The translations under genes were made by a program, and so were the position numbers. The notes beneath the pieces were generated by a model. It was not told the origin of the DNA and did no database searches. It saw only the letters and a program-made list of their open reading frames with translations. This document shows positions 20,614 through 31,259 of a stretch of DNA of 64,000 bases, piece after piece (position 1 is the first letter of the stretch; each line of letters starts with the position of its first letter). This stretch comes from Thalassia testudinum (lineage: Eukaryota; Streptophyta; Magnoliopsida; Alismatales; Hydrocharitaceae), in the NCBI GenBank assembly GCA_037157565.1, contig JAZHRO010000046.1, forward strand, positions 16,342,501 to 16,406,500, in the 5' to 3' direction.

Positions 20614-22840
20614 TGTTAACAAAAATGAGACTTGGGTTCACAAATCAGGGCTTTTTGTGGTTTTTGTCATTGTAACGAAAACCCTAGGTTCGCTTCATCA
20701 AAATTTTAAATCTTTTATTACGTAACTTGCTTGGAGAAGCTTAGAAAGTCTTGATCGATTCATGGGGAGGCTATAACTAGGGGCCACTAATGAATTCCTA
20801 ATGCTAATTTTATTCTCTTTTTGGGTTTTTAGATTTCATCTTTTTTTTGTGCTTTTGATGAGTCGCGAAATAAAAATCGGCTAGAATTAATCTACCTTTT
20901 TTTATGTTTTTGACTTAGTGCAAAAAATTGGAAATCCTAAGTGAGAACTTTCTTAGGACTTTTCTCTTTCATCTCCATTTCTTGCTTTTTGGTTGATTAC
21001 GGAAAACACATATGCGAGTATTTACAACTAACTAAAACACACTTTTTTTCGTTTTGTTTTTACAATCTTTTTTGGCTTTTGTCAATGAATGAAAGACAAC
21101 ATAAACACTCTTTTTTTTTGCTTTTTTTTGACAACTAGGAAATTCACAAGAAGAACACATACTAATCACTTTGTAACACAAACTTTTTATAACCAAATAT
21201 TTACAACCCATTCTTGCAACAACATTAAAACAAAAGTAAAGAGGACAACATTCTAAGCATTAAAAGAAACAACTGCTACAACTTCTTCTAGCACTGGGCC
21301 ACTTATACAAAACATGGATAACATTTACAACCCATGCTCACCAAAAAGGGGAATAATGGAAATAATGGAAATAACAAGAGTTATTTGAGTGCGCGTTTGG
21401 TGCATCATGGCATGGAGTTGTGGGATGGGAAATGGGGTTGGAGTGAAGGAAGTGGTGGTGGTGACAACGAGGGTGATTACTAATATGAAGAGAGTTATTA
21501 GCCTAAGCTAGGTAAGTGTGATACAGTGTGTATGTGTCTAGAGGTGAGTGCCTCGATGATGTGGGTGATGATGTGCTTGTTAGTCCTATGGTGGGTGGTG
21601 ATTACTAGTGCTGAGGTTAAGGAGATGGTGATGTGAACCTGATAACTAGTTGTCTCTTTGTATTGCTCGATCACCATGTTCTCTATGGAGTTGATTTGAT
21701 GTGCATGGTGCAATGGTTAAGGGATGGCCATGGGAGAGGCATTCAACCAGGATCCTAAAATGTGTTGGTGAGAGGACAAGGTTGGGCCAAGGTTTAATGG
21801 TGAAGTGTGGAATGTCCTAGGTAGTCTAAGTGTTTTTTGAGAGGTTAGGACTAGGATTATGCAGATAGGATGCTTCTAAGGAGGTACTTAAGATGTAGGG
21901 AAATAGGTTAAAGGCATAGGTTGGTGCTGTAAGTAGGAAGGAGAAGGGAAGAGTTGTTGACCGTTGGTTTAAAGAGCTAAACAGGGCTTTCAAACATCCA
22001 AGGAGGATCCAGGATGACTTAAAATTCAGTTTTGGACATCTGAGATGAGCGTTGGACATCCAAAATAGGGGGTTAGGGAATGGGTTGCTTCTTGAAGTGG
22101 GGATTTTTATGCCTTGCATTGATCATACATCTAGGAAAAGTGTCCATATGTCCAATACTATGTCGAAAGTGTGCTATGGAGTGTTTTGGGTGGATTTGGA
22201 TGATAGGTTCTAAGGGAGCTAAAGGGATATGGATTCTAACTACATGGGTGACCTAAATAGGGATTAGATAGGGTTTAGATAGCCTAAATAGTGAAGGTGA
22301 TAGAAAGAAAATTAGGACTAAGAGTTGGTGGTGGTTATGTAAGTGTGAATGTGGTGATGGTGAAGTGAAGTGGTGGTAATGTTGGTATTGGCGTGTGAAG
22401 TGGTAAGTGAGGTGATGGTGTGTGAGTGAAGAGAGTGAAGAGGTGGTGTTGTGGACATGTGAAATGGTGAAGTGGAGAGATGGTGGTGAATATGTATGTG
22501 GATGTGAGTGTGAGCAAAAACTAACAAAATAGAGAAAGCAAGATATTGAACAAAATAACAAACTTGGAAAGGAAGTTACTCTACTAAAAATGGAAATCTA
22601 ACTAATGCTTGGTATTAAAGCTAGGTACAAATTAAGATAAAAAGAGAATGGAGGTAGAGAGTAGGTGTCATCTCAATGTGAGGTTGCTAGAACCTATTGG
22701 GAGGGAAGGGATCATGGGCTTGGAGCCTACCCTTCTTTACCTAGGAGCACAAGAGCCAAAGACAAATGGGGGCACTTAGCTGTTGGCCATGGTGGAGAGG
22801 AGCACTTGAGAAGAGACGTGGCTAGGTGGATTGAGAGGAG
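20614..22840 (-). repeat. 5' LTR of the minus-strand Athila remnant, outer end uncertain
   Basis: On the minus strand it ends in GTTAACA six bases before the primer site, with the U5 signature (GCCTCCCCATGAATCGATC) at about 20748-20772. The middle has a strongly strand-biased G/T-rich segment (22290-22560) that yields spurious His/Ser/Thr-rich frames on the other strand. The U3 start was not found; the end given is where a different LTR-like sequence begins. Confidence 0.6.
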
Positions 22841-22849
22841 AAAAAATGG

Positions 22850-24120
22850 GGGGGCAGTGATTGCATAGCAATCATAGGTCCTAATCAACCTAAATAATGT
22901 TAGAACCTAGCTTAATTTGTAAATATTGCATTCATATCATGCATATCATGCATTACATCATTTTATATAGAATAAGATGAGATATCTTGCTATTTAATGT
23001 CTTTGTTGTCATTTGCAGGTAATGAAGTGATCTAGGATGCGAGATAGAGTGGAATAAGGCAATAAAGAGAGAAGAAGACTGAGTCAGACAAGAGGAATGA
23101 GGAGGATACCCTTATCCCTACCCTTAGAAACCCTAGGATAGCCTTCCTAAACTTAAAACTACTTCCATTAGGACATATTAGCCTTAGAACCCAAAACATG
23201 GATAGCACTATCTATGTTCTTATCCACCTTATCCCTCTCCCAAACACCTTAGGAAACCTAATTAGAGACCTCCTAAGCCTATCCCACTATCCATACCCTC
23301 ACTTATCCTATCCCTAACCCAATTGAGTGAGCCCATACCTAATTAGATGCATCTACAGTTGATTGGGTGCACCTGAACCCAATTAGATCCACCTAGGATC
23401 TAATTGACTCCTACATACCCATACAAGTTTAATTAGGCTCAGTAGAACCTAATTAGACTTGACCTAGGCCCAATTAGGTTCACTCCTTACCAATTAGACT
23501 CACCTAAGCCTAGTTAGGTCCACACCCACCTAATCTAGATTGACCCAAACTATTTAGCACCTAATCCTACCAATACCCACAAAATAGCTCTAAAAAATTT
23601 AAACTACAGACACACCCCTTCCAAAATCAACCTTTCTAATCTACCCTCCCTATTTTTGGTCATCAACTCTAAGGGCCACCAAAGGTGGCAATTTCTATTT
23701 TGGGAGAGAGCCAACTTGCGACCAAATGAAGCACCTCCCATAAAAGCCAACCAAAAATAGGTCACATATTCCATTCATTCTCTTCTCTTCCACCTCATCT
23801 TGCGACCACCAACACCCTCCCTTCCACCCTGCAAGGCCGCCCTATTCCTCCTCCTCTCCAAGACGTCCTCCATCAATGCCTAAAGAAGGTCCTCCAAGGT
23901 GCTCCTCCATGGATAACCAAGTGAAGCTCCAAGGTGCTCTCTTCCAAGGCTTCAAGGATGGCTAGAAGAAAAAGGCTCCACCACCCTCTTCTCTTGTTCT
24001 TCTTCATGGACATGCCCTCTTCTCTCTCCTTGGAAGATGAGCCCACACCCTCCCTCACTTTCTCTTCTTGGATGGCCAAGAAGGCTTCTTCATAGCCTCT
24101 CTTGGTTGATCCTAGCATTC
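22850..24120 (+). repeat. LTR-like sequence of family C (plus orientation)
   Basis: Its first ~110 bases (GTGATTGCATAGCAATCATA..., then TAACCTAGCTT-like and TCATGCATATCATGCA) match, in inverted orientation, the LTR start at 28520-28400. It holds an AATTAG motif array and a late CCCATAAAAGCC TATA-like site near 23738. A short purine run (AAAATGGGGGGG) precedes it. Boundaries and family assignment are tentative. Confidence 0.45.
23258..23545. repeat. AATTAG motif array
   Basis: Seven AATTAG copies plus variants (CTAGTTAGG, CTAATTGAC, CTAATCTAG), usually as CCTAATTAGG/AC or CCCAATTAGA, lie in under 300 bases with irregular spacing. The palindromic core and LTR-like setting mirror the GACGTC and TTGATCGACC arrays. 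Confidence 0.65.
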
Positions 24121-24639
24121 TCTTAGTTTAGTTCTTCTTATGTATTATTTTACTACTTTAGATAATTAGTTAATGCATGATTAGTTTCTCTTTGAATAAG
24201 TAGTGATATGCTTCTATTATCATTATGAATACATGCCCATTAGTTAGGTTAATATTAGGTTTTCACTAGCATGTTTAGATCTAGGTTTCATTTCGCTTTT
24301 CAAAATAAAAATAAAAAATGCAAAAAAATTGCAAAATACAAAAAAAGATCAAAAATGATTAGGTTAGGTTCGATTTAGGTTAGAAAAGTGGATTCAAATC
24401 TAAAACTCATTTCTCACACCTCCCAGAGATGAACGACCAGGACTCAAGTTATAAAACAAAAAATCTATGTGAGTTTCATTAAAGAATGAAATATTTTTTA
24501 TTAAAGGGTTTAGCGCAACTATACTACGAATTCGACAATGTATTTCAAAACACACGGAAAAATGCTTTGTCAAGAATCGCCTATGGGGCTTAGGGTTTTT
24601 ATAGAGGTGGCTCCAAGGTGTGGTGGTAGTGACGAGCAA
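24121..24639. other. Non-coding A/T-rich DNA with an Athila U5-like signature
   Basis: It holds an A-rich, T-rich low-complexity block at 24290-24360 resembling Athila 3' internal DNA. CACCTCCCAGAGATGAACGACC at 24416-24438 is the same signature seen near other LTR ends here. No gene is seen, and the boundary with the next LTR is not resolved. Confidence 0.4.
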
Positions 24640-27185
24640 GTTACAGACTAGGATAAGGGTGAATCCTAAAGGCTAGGAAGGTTCTAGTGTAAGGTAATGG
24701 TAGCACCATCATTGGTATTAATGAGCTTAAATTAGCCTAACTACTATAATAAATGCTCCTAAATATTCATCAGAAGATCATAACTCTGTTCTGAAGTGAA
24801 TCTGAGAAGATAAGAAAATGGATTAACTCTATTGTTTTAACATCTAACCACTAATGTAGATTAACTACGGGGTTAATTCAAGGTTAAATGGACTTAAAAG
24901 ACCAAGAAGCGGGTGCAGAATAACTAAATCAAGGTTTTCGTGCAATCTAAGGATTAAAATATTACTAAAAACCCTAATTATCAACTTCATTCAAGCTAAA
25001 AGGTTCTGGTAGAAATAAATGCAATCTAAACCTCCTAAAATCTATTAAAAAATATTCTAAGAGGTTTGGTACCTTCATATTGACCATCTAAACCCATTTT
25101 AACCAAAAATAGAGATTCAAACGAAAATTTGCCCTGATTAAGGCTTTTGTGCAATTTATCCAGTCAAATGTGCTCTAAATTCAAATCCACGTACACCATT
25201 AGATTCCTTGGGTCCAAATTAGGCTAAGACCAAAATTTGGGCCCAATCAGAGTCCATCTTGACCTAGTTTGGATTTTAGCCCTTGAAATCTCTATTTATC
25301 ACATCTAAACCCCTAGGTTCCATGTTTCCTTACATATATGCCCCTAACTTTCTCGTCATCTTCACCAAAAGGCCCATGCCACCTGAGTCTAAAGATTTCC
25401 CTAAACACAACCTATAGCAGACCTAAACCCAAACACAACTAACATTTAATCGAGGATTTCTCCTTGATTTCTTAATCAAATCCCTCCAAATTTGGAGGGA
25501 TTGATTAACAAGAGATCCTCTTTCCATGAACAAGGTCTCAAATCCTATTGTTAAGAGGATAGCTTAGGTGAGTTCGAAAGCTTCTATATTCAAACTTGCC
25601 AAATTCGCAATATCAACATACAAATTCTTCCAATTCAAAGTCCAAATCAAGCTCTATATAAACTCCTCTACATCCCAACACTTTCCTCAGTCGAGATTGG
25701 TCAAAATTCCACTCTTTTTACTCAACTCTAACCACCTCCATCCTCAGCTCTGACGAGCCTCTTAGCCTTCCCTCCTCCGTGCATGATCTTTATCAAAGGA
25801 CACCGCCATCATCCTTCTCTCATCATCGCGTGCCTTACTAGTCAAAGCAAAGGCATCGTTGCCCCCTTCCACCTCATCGTTAGACTCATCAGGCCTCATC
25901 ACCTTCTTCACGTCTAGCTGGCCAACGCCGAACACATATCACCCCCATTCGTCTAAATAAGCCCCCTATTCTCTCCCTCTCTGTCTCTAGAGTAAGTCTA
26001 GGCCTTTAGGTTTTAGGTTCACCCACTCTCATCCCCGATCCACCACTTTCTTCTCTGTCTCCGACGTGAGCTCCAACGAGCTCACGCGGATGCTACACTT
26101 CATCAAACATCACACCACAACCACCCACACCTTCCCCTCATTCCAGAGATCAAAAGTCCCAAGGTAGTTAAGGGTTTTGATCTCTGTAACTCTCGGCTGA
26201 ACACATGCACATACACCACCACTCACAGTCACTGTCTGGCCACCCTCACTCCATAAAACACCAAATCACCTCCACCAATGCACTCCTTGCTTCACAGCAA
26301 TCATCATAAACTTTTTGATTGGGGCTTAGAGCCTGTATTTTGATATACAGGTCATCCTCGCTATCAACGTTCGTTTCGCCATCATCCGCCACTGTCCGTA
26401 CACCATCTTCACCATCACCACCTCCAAGCAGTGCGGAATACTTCCAAGAAAACTTCCAAGAAAACTTCCAAGTTTGCAATTGAAGAAGTAGTAGCAACCT
26501 CAGCAATTGAACTCAACATCTTCACACAACAGCTGAAGAAGAGCATTGAGGATACAGTGCCACGTCGAAGAAATTTTAAAACAAATTTTGATACTTATTG
26601 GATTAAGTGTGTAGGAAGCTAGCCTTCGACATGGGGTCAGGTCCCCATACACGAGCATTGCACTGCCCTCACCCATGCCCACACACATGCTGGTTTGGGT
26701 TTTGGATCCGATTACCCAATTAAAAAAGAGAGGAAGGAAGGCTTTATGAGAGAGAAAGAGAGGCGTTTTTGCCTCAAAGGGATTGGGACATCTAATTTAG
26801 GGAGAAAATTGGTTAAGTATTGAATTAAAGAAGAGTTAAGGAGTTAAGGCATCTGAGAACTTTGAGAGACGTCTGATACTTGAGCTTTGAATTGAGAATA
26901 GCCTAAGTGTTAAGGATCTAATTGGTGGTCTCAACCACCATCTTTTTTGGGTTTTATATATCTTTCTCTTTACATTATTTTCGTTCGCTGACTCTGATAT
27001 ACAATTTTTAATTCATTGAATATATATTTTTTATATATCTTGAGTTTTGTTTGAATATTGAGTTAGTGCTTGATTTGTGATCTTTTGCTCCCTGAGAATG
27101 ACCTCGGAACTCACATGTTTTTCGAGCACTTATAAATTTAAATGTCAACTCGATTTTTGTCAACTATACTATGATGCTTATTTTT
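24640..27185 (+). repeat. Athila-type LTR (copy 1), plus orientation
   Basis: It aligns by eye with 31260-33900 through many blocks, for example CCTCCTAAAATCTATT, GATTCCTTGGGTCCAAATTAGG, CTCCTTGATTTCTTAA and the end block TGCTCCCTGAGAATGACCTC. It carries a short tandem repeat of AAAACTTCCAAG (three units near 26440-26475). No primer site follows, so it is a 3' or solo LTR. Similarity to copy 2 is clearly below LTR-pair level, so the two are different insertions. Confidence 0.7.
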
Positions 27186-27446
27186 CTAAACAATGGAAAT
27201 TCTCTATCAACATAAGGTGCATCCTAAGGTGAGGGTGCAAGTCAAGAGTGGTCAAATGGTTGTGGATAAGGCTCATTGGCATGGGAGGAGAAGGTGGGAT
27301 TAGTGGGTGGTTGTGTGGGTTTTAAGGAGAATTTAGGGTGGCATGGAGATAAGGTGGTGATTAGGCTAGGCTAGGGTGATTAAGGGTGTGTTGGGCTTGT
27401 GTTGTGTGGGCTATTGTGACCTAGAGAATACATAGAAAGAAATAAA
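27186..27446. other. Unassigned DNA before a LINE insertion
   Basis: G-rich sequence without a coding frame. It may belong to the Sirevirus C LTR that continues past the LINE at 27932. Nothing else is recognised. Confidence 0.35.
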
Positions 27447-27461
27447 ATATATTATGTGCTC
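27447..27461. repeat. Left target-site duplication of a LINE
   Basis: ATATATTATGTGCTC is repeated exactly at 27917-27931, giving a 15-bp duplication typical of L1 insertion. Confidence 0.85.
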
Positions 27462-27916
27462 CTTTAAAAATCAAGATTTTCTTGTGGTTATGTCAATGTG
27501 ATGGACTTATTACTAGTGAAATGAGGTCTAGAAGGTTGGAAACTCCTACTCAAAATTTCCCCTTGTGTGACTTCCATACAGATAAAGGATGCATTTATTT
27601 TCATCATGCCTAGTGATGGATCAAATTTGGACGGGCGTTTGTGGGGAAGCTTTACCCACATGGGATGACCTATGGAGAAGTCTCTTGATGAAAAGAGAGT
27701 TGCAGGTGAAGATGGCTGGTCTTTTGTGGTGTGTGTGGCATGCTCGTAATGAGCGTTTGTTTAGAGGGGGCTCAATAAATGTACAGAACATTCTTAGGGA
27801 GTGTTGGGGATTGTAAAGGAGTGGAGTGATTCCTTGTAATTCTTTTTAAAGATTCATAAATAAATGTTCCTGATTTGTTATCATCATTGATAGCACTCCT
27901 CAGCTTTTCAATATAT
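27462..27916 (+). mobile_element. 5'-truncated L1-like LINE tail with intact target duplication
   Basis: About 455 bases from the C-terminal end of a LINE. Broken frames hold the zinc-binding region (IKIFLWLCQCDGLIT-like, then HLFSSCLVMDQIW at 27589-27630), the LWCVWHARNERLF end motif at about 27724-27765, and the stop at 27816. The 3' untranslated end resembles that of the LINE at 39720-39780 (TCCTGATTTG then ATCATTGATAGCA-like sequence). It ends at CTTTTCA followed by AT-repeat instead of a poly(A) run. Confidence 0.82.
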
Positions 27917-27931
27917 ATATATTATGTGCTC

Positions 27932-28520
27932 TTAAGCCCACACTCTAATATGCTAAATTAATATAAATGTGTAGAGTGTGTGTAGTGTGTAATTGTGCAC
28001 ATTGCATGTGTTCATGTGCTCCAATGTGTGTGGATAGTGATGTGTGCACATGAATTCATGCATAAATTGTGAGTGCACATGGGAGTGTGTGGGTGAGTGC
28101 ACGTGCATAGGGATAGTTGGGTGCATGGGTAGTGAATTAGCCTACCTGCGGGCATGCATGGCTTTGTCAGGTGTTGCATGAGCTTGTCTTGACCCATATA
28201 ACTTTTTCTCCCTCTCATTTCATCTAATTTCTGGCACTCTCCTCTATTGTGGGCACCTGGTGATTTGGCCTTCACATATTTTCCCACATTCCTTATAGCA
28301 TAGCTCCCCTACTCCTAGACCTAGGCACAAAAATTGTAAAATGCCACTATTGGCTCTGATTATGGAAGAAATTGAGATAAGAATATATAGCAATGCGAGT
28401 GCATGTTAATTGCATGTTATGCATGGTATGCATGATCTATTTACAATGCAAGCTAGGTTATTAGCTCCATTTAGTCAATTTTGGTCCTATAATTGTTGTG
28501 CAATCACTTATAAGCTAACA
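27932..28520 (-). repeat. LTR end of Sirevirus C remnant (minus orientation)
   Basis: On the minus strand it starts TGTTAGCTTATAAG directly after a polypurine tract. Its first ~110 bases match the sequence at 22850. The far end is not resolved and may lie beyond the LINE at 27447-27931. Confidence 0.6.
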
Positions 28521-28534
28521 ATCTCTCCCTTTTC
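28521..28534 (-). promoter_or_regulatory. Polypurine tract of Sirevirus C
   Basis: The minus strand reads GAAAAGGGAGAGAT before TGTTAGC. Four more purine tracts (minus strand AAAAAGGGGGAG, AAGGGGGAG, AATGGGGGAAT, ATAGGGGGAGC) occur between 28610 and 28850, the largest such series in the window. Confidence 0.75.
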
Positions 28535-29395
28535 GATGATGATAAAAGTTTATAAAAAAAATGAAATTTAGGGCAAAGATTCAATAATACAAATTTTGTT
28601 TATCTGCCCATTCTCCCCCTTTTTAACATTATCAAAACAAACTCTAATTTTCTTTTTTAAAAAATGTCAACACTCCCCCTTAATTTCTGCTTTAAAGAAA
28701 TGCTATGATAAATTCCCCCATTTTGCTATCTAATCTCCTCCTAAATCCATTCTCCTTTTTAAGAGAAACTAAGGCAGCAAGAGATTTAACTCCCTCTAAC
28801 AAATTTTCACCCCCTTTTTATTCCTTTAAAACAAGATATGCTCCCCCTATCTTAAGGCTTTTCTTAAAGGATCATCAAAATCAAGATATCAATTTCTTCT
28901 TCTATTTTTCAATTAATGAAAAAGACTTAATAAATGAGGGAAACAGATGTTCAAATACCTATTGAGGGTGATTCACCTCCAATGATGTGGACTCCATCCT
29001 CCATTTCTATTTAGTTGTCCAATCACCTTGACTCTTCCTTCCTGCATATACTCCATAGAGATATTATCTTGCATCTATTGGAGTGTTTTCATGACCTGTA
29101 AAATAACAATTTACCAAATATTTTTGTACCCACATCTTTTTGGGTATTTAGTGTTATTATGTCTATTCCAATTGTGTGTTCTTCTCAAATTCCATCCTCT
29201 TGGTACACAGAAATCTCTCTTAGTATGTGCCAAGCTAGATTTGCCTTCATTTATCTAGCCTTTCCTTTAACAAACTTAGCAAGATCATCTACTAGCTCAT
29301 TTGAATTTTCTTTAAGACTAGCTGTGATGTGTGTCGCGTTCAAGTCATAAAGAAAAGCACCAGAACCAAATTTTGACTTAATCATTTTGTGTAAA
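28535..29395 (-). pseudogene. Sirevirus C internal remnant with gag coiled-coil fragment
   Basis: The minus strand at about 29256-29325 encodes LKENSNELVDDLAKFVKGK, closely matching LKENSTSLINDLAKFTKGS in Sirevirus B gag. The residues after it are interrupted by a stop and become unrecognisable. Between this and the polypurine tracts only ~500 bases remain, with no protease, integrase, RT or RNase H. Either pol was deleted or this is a non-autonomous derivative. An Athila-type LTR begins at 29396 and cuts off the rest of gag. Confidence 0.65.
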
Positions 29396-30640
29396 GTGTG
29401 AGTGTTCGGGTGAAATCGTCATTGTTTAAGAAATGCATCGTAGTATAGGAGAAAATCACTTAAATCATTTAAATTTATATGCTCAAATTTAGAAAGTGGA
29501 GTCCGAGGTCGTTCACAGGGAGCAAAGATGCAATTTAAACTCACCAATCTCAAGAAATATAAGCAATTGAAAATAATGATTATTTAAAATGATATTTCAA
29601 TAAGACCATAACAATAGTGCAAAAAGATTGCGTTAAAATGATGATTTAAATCACCAAATTAACCCCTCAAAGTTAAGCTCACAAGTATTCAAATAAATGC
29701 ATAGTAAATCACAACTATTAATCTCCGTCGACCAAGTTATTCAAATGACACCACAATAACCAGCAGAAGGCCTCAGATGATAGTCAAAGATTCCAGACAA
29801 CTTAAGAGGCACAAGGTCCTCTTCTCTTCACAGCAGCAACCAAGGCTCAAGCGCCTCACACAAAGCCTCATAGAAGAGGCACAACTGCACTATGTGTAAG
29901 GCACAAGGGCCTCACTAAGCTTAGGGATTCTAAGTCCTTGAGAGGAGACGAGGGTCCAAGAGCAAAACCCTCCCCCCCTCTGATTTTCTTTCTCTTTTCT
30001 CTCTCAGAACCAGGCTCAATCGGGTCAAAATGCAGGTAATCGGGTTCAGTAGTATCGGGTCCAGGCTCATTGGGTGTACGGGTGAGCGAGGGTGCAGGGC
30101 TGAGTGGGCAGGGGACCCGACCCCCTAGTGTCTCGGGCAAATAGCAGGAATCACAAAACACTTATATCTGTAGCTGGCACCTCTTCAGTCCATGATGTGG
30201 GACTAAACCCACAATGCTTCTTCGCGTGCGAGCTACGGAGGTGAAGGCTCTAATTGAGGTCGAAGGAGTGCTTGGTCGCCTCAGTTGACGACCTGGGAAA
30301 CTTCTTGGAGGGGGGCCTCAACACTTAGGAGTGGAGTCTTGAGGAATTCTACCAAAGGACTACAGCCGAAGTAAGAGAAGTCAAGGGCGGCAGCAGAGGT
30401 CCGGTTGTCACCTGAAAAGAAGAAGACGGCCTCCTAGACATGTCAGAGATGTTCAGGAGGCTCGCCTGAGTGTGGCAAACATGATGGTGGTGGTTTCGTG
30501 TGGTAGGAGTATGCTTAGAGGTCTGGCAAACTCGAGAAGGTAGTTAGGTGAAGCTCAAGTTCGGTGTCGTGTGTGCATGGCCAATCCCCTCAATTTCTTA
30601 AGGGGTTTTGGTCATGAGGTCATGACAAAGGTGCAGCGAT
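29396..30640 (-). repeat. Athila-type LTR, minus orientation, solo or 3' copy
   Basis: On the minus strand it ends CACCCGAACACTCACA and has the U5 signature GCTCCCTGTGAACGACCTCGG at 29501-29523. No primer site follows; instead Sirevirus C gag sequence abuts it, so it is a solo or 3' LTR inserted into that remnant. The upstream end is estimated. Confidence 0.5.
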
Positions 30641-31259
30641 CATTGGCGTGTGATCTGATTTTTGTGCGATTTGTAAAATTAGGATTTTAGTCGTTGCAAC
30701 GTAAAAAAAATGATTCGCTTTTAAAATTTATAACCTAAATAGTGGAGTATCTAGGGTCATCCAAGGAGGCAAATTCTTGCAATTATCAATCTCTTACTTG
30801 AAAATAGAAATCAACTTTCTTTTTGTATTTTTGAATATATACTTTTTGTTTGGTTTTTGAAATAACGGCAAATACACGAAGTTGATGGTAGGAAAAAGAC
30901 TAATCCTATTTTAGCAACTAGGTGGCGAGAATGACCTCTTCCCAAGCTCACCCTAGGCAAGTGAAGGCTTAGGATAATTGGGAAGAGGGTGTAAAAGTGC
31001 TAAAACAAAACTAAAGTAAAGAAGATGCACCAATTTAGAAAGGCAACTTTATAAAAAATGGAATTTTGTTTTACAACTATAGAGGAAAGCTTTTACTACA
31101 AAAAATAAAACTGAAAAACAAATAAAACAAAAATCCTAGATGTTGATTGTGAAGAGGTTGAAGCTCTTGCTCCAACTGCGGCTGCTCTTGCAGTTAAAAA
31201 GGGCTTCTTTCTTCTCCTTGAATAGCTCCTCCAAGAGGTCTGATGGGAACACCATCATG
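30641..31259 (-). repeat. Fragment of a second minus-oriented Athila-type LTR
   Basis: The minus strand shows the U5 signature GCCTCCTTGGATGACCC at about 30752-30770. Layout resembles the start of the LTR at 29396. No coding region is seen. The boundary with the plus-oriented LTR to the right is not visible by eye. Confidence 0.4.

Noticed and set aside
22253..22561. Overlapping His/Ser/Thr-rich frames on the minus strand
   Set aside because: Three overlapping frames look alike because the DNA is a G/T-rich low-complexity stretch inside an LTR; there are no domains.
23873..24118. 81-codon minus-strand frame with Lys/Glu-rich start
   Set aside because: Low-complexity CT-rich sequence on the other strand; no family recognised and no supporting signals.
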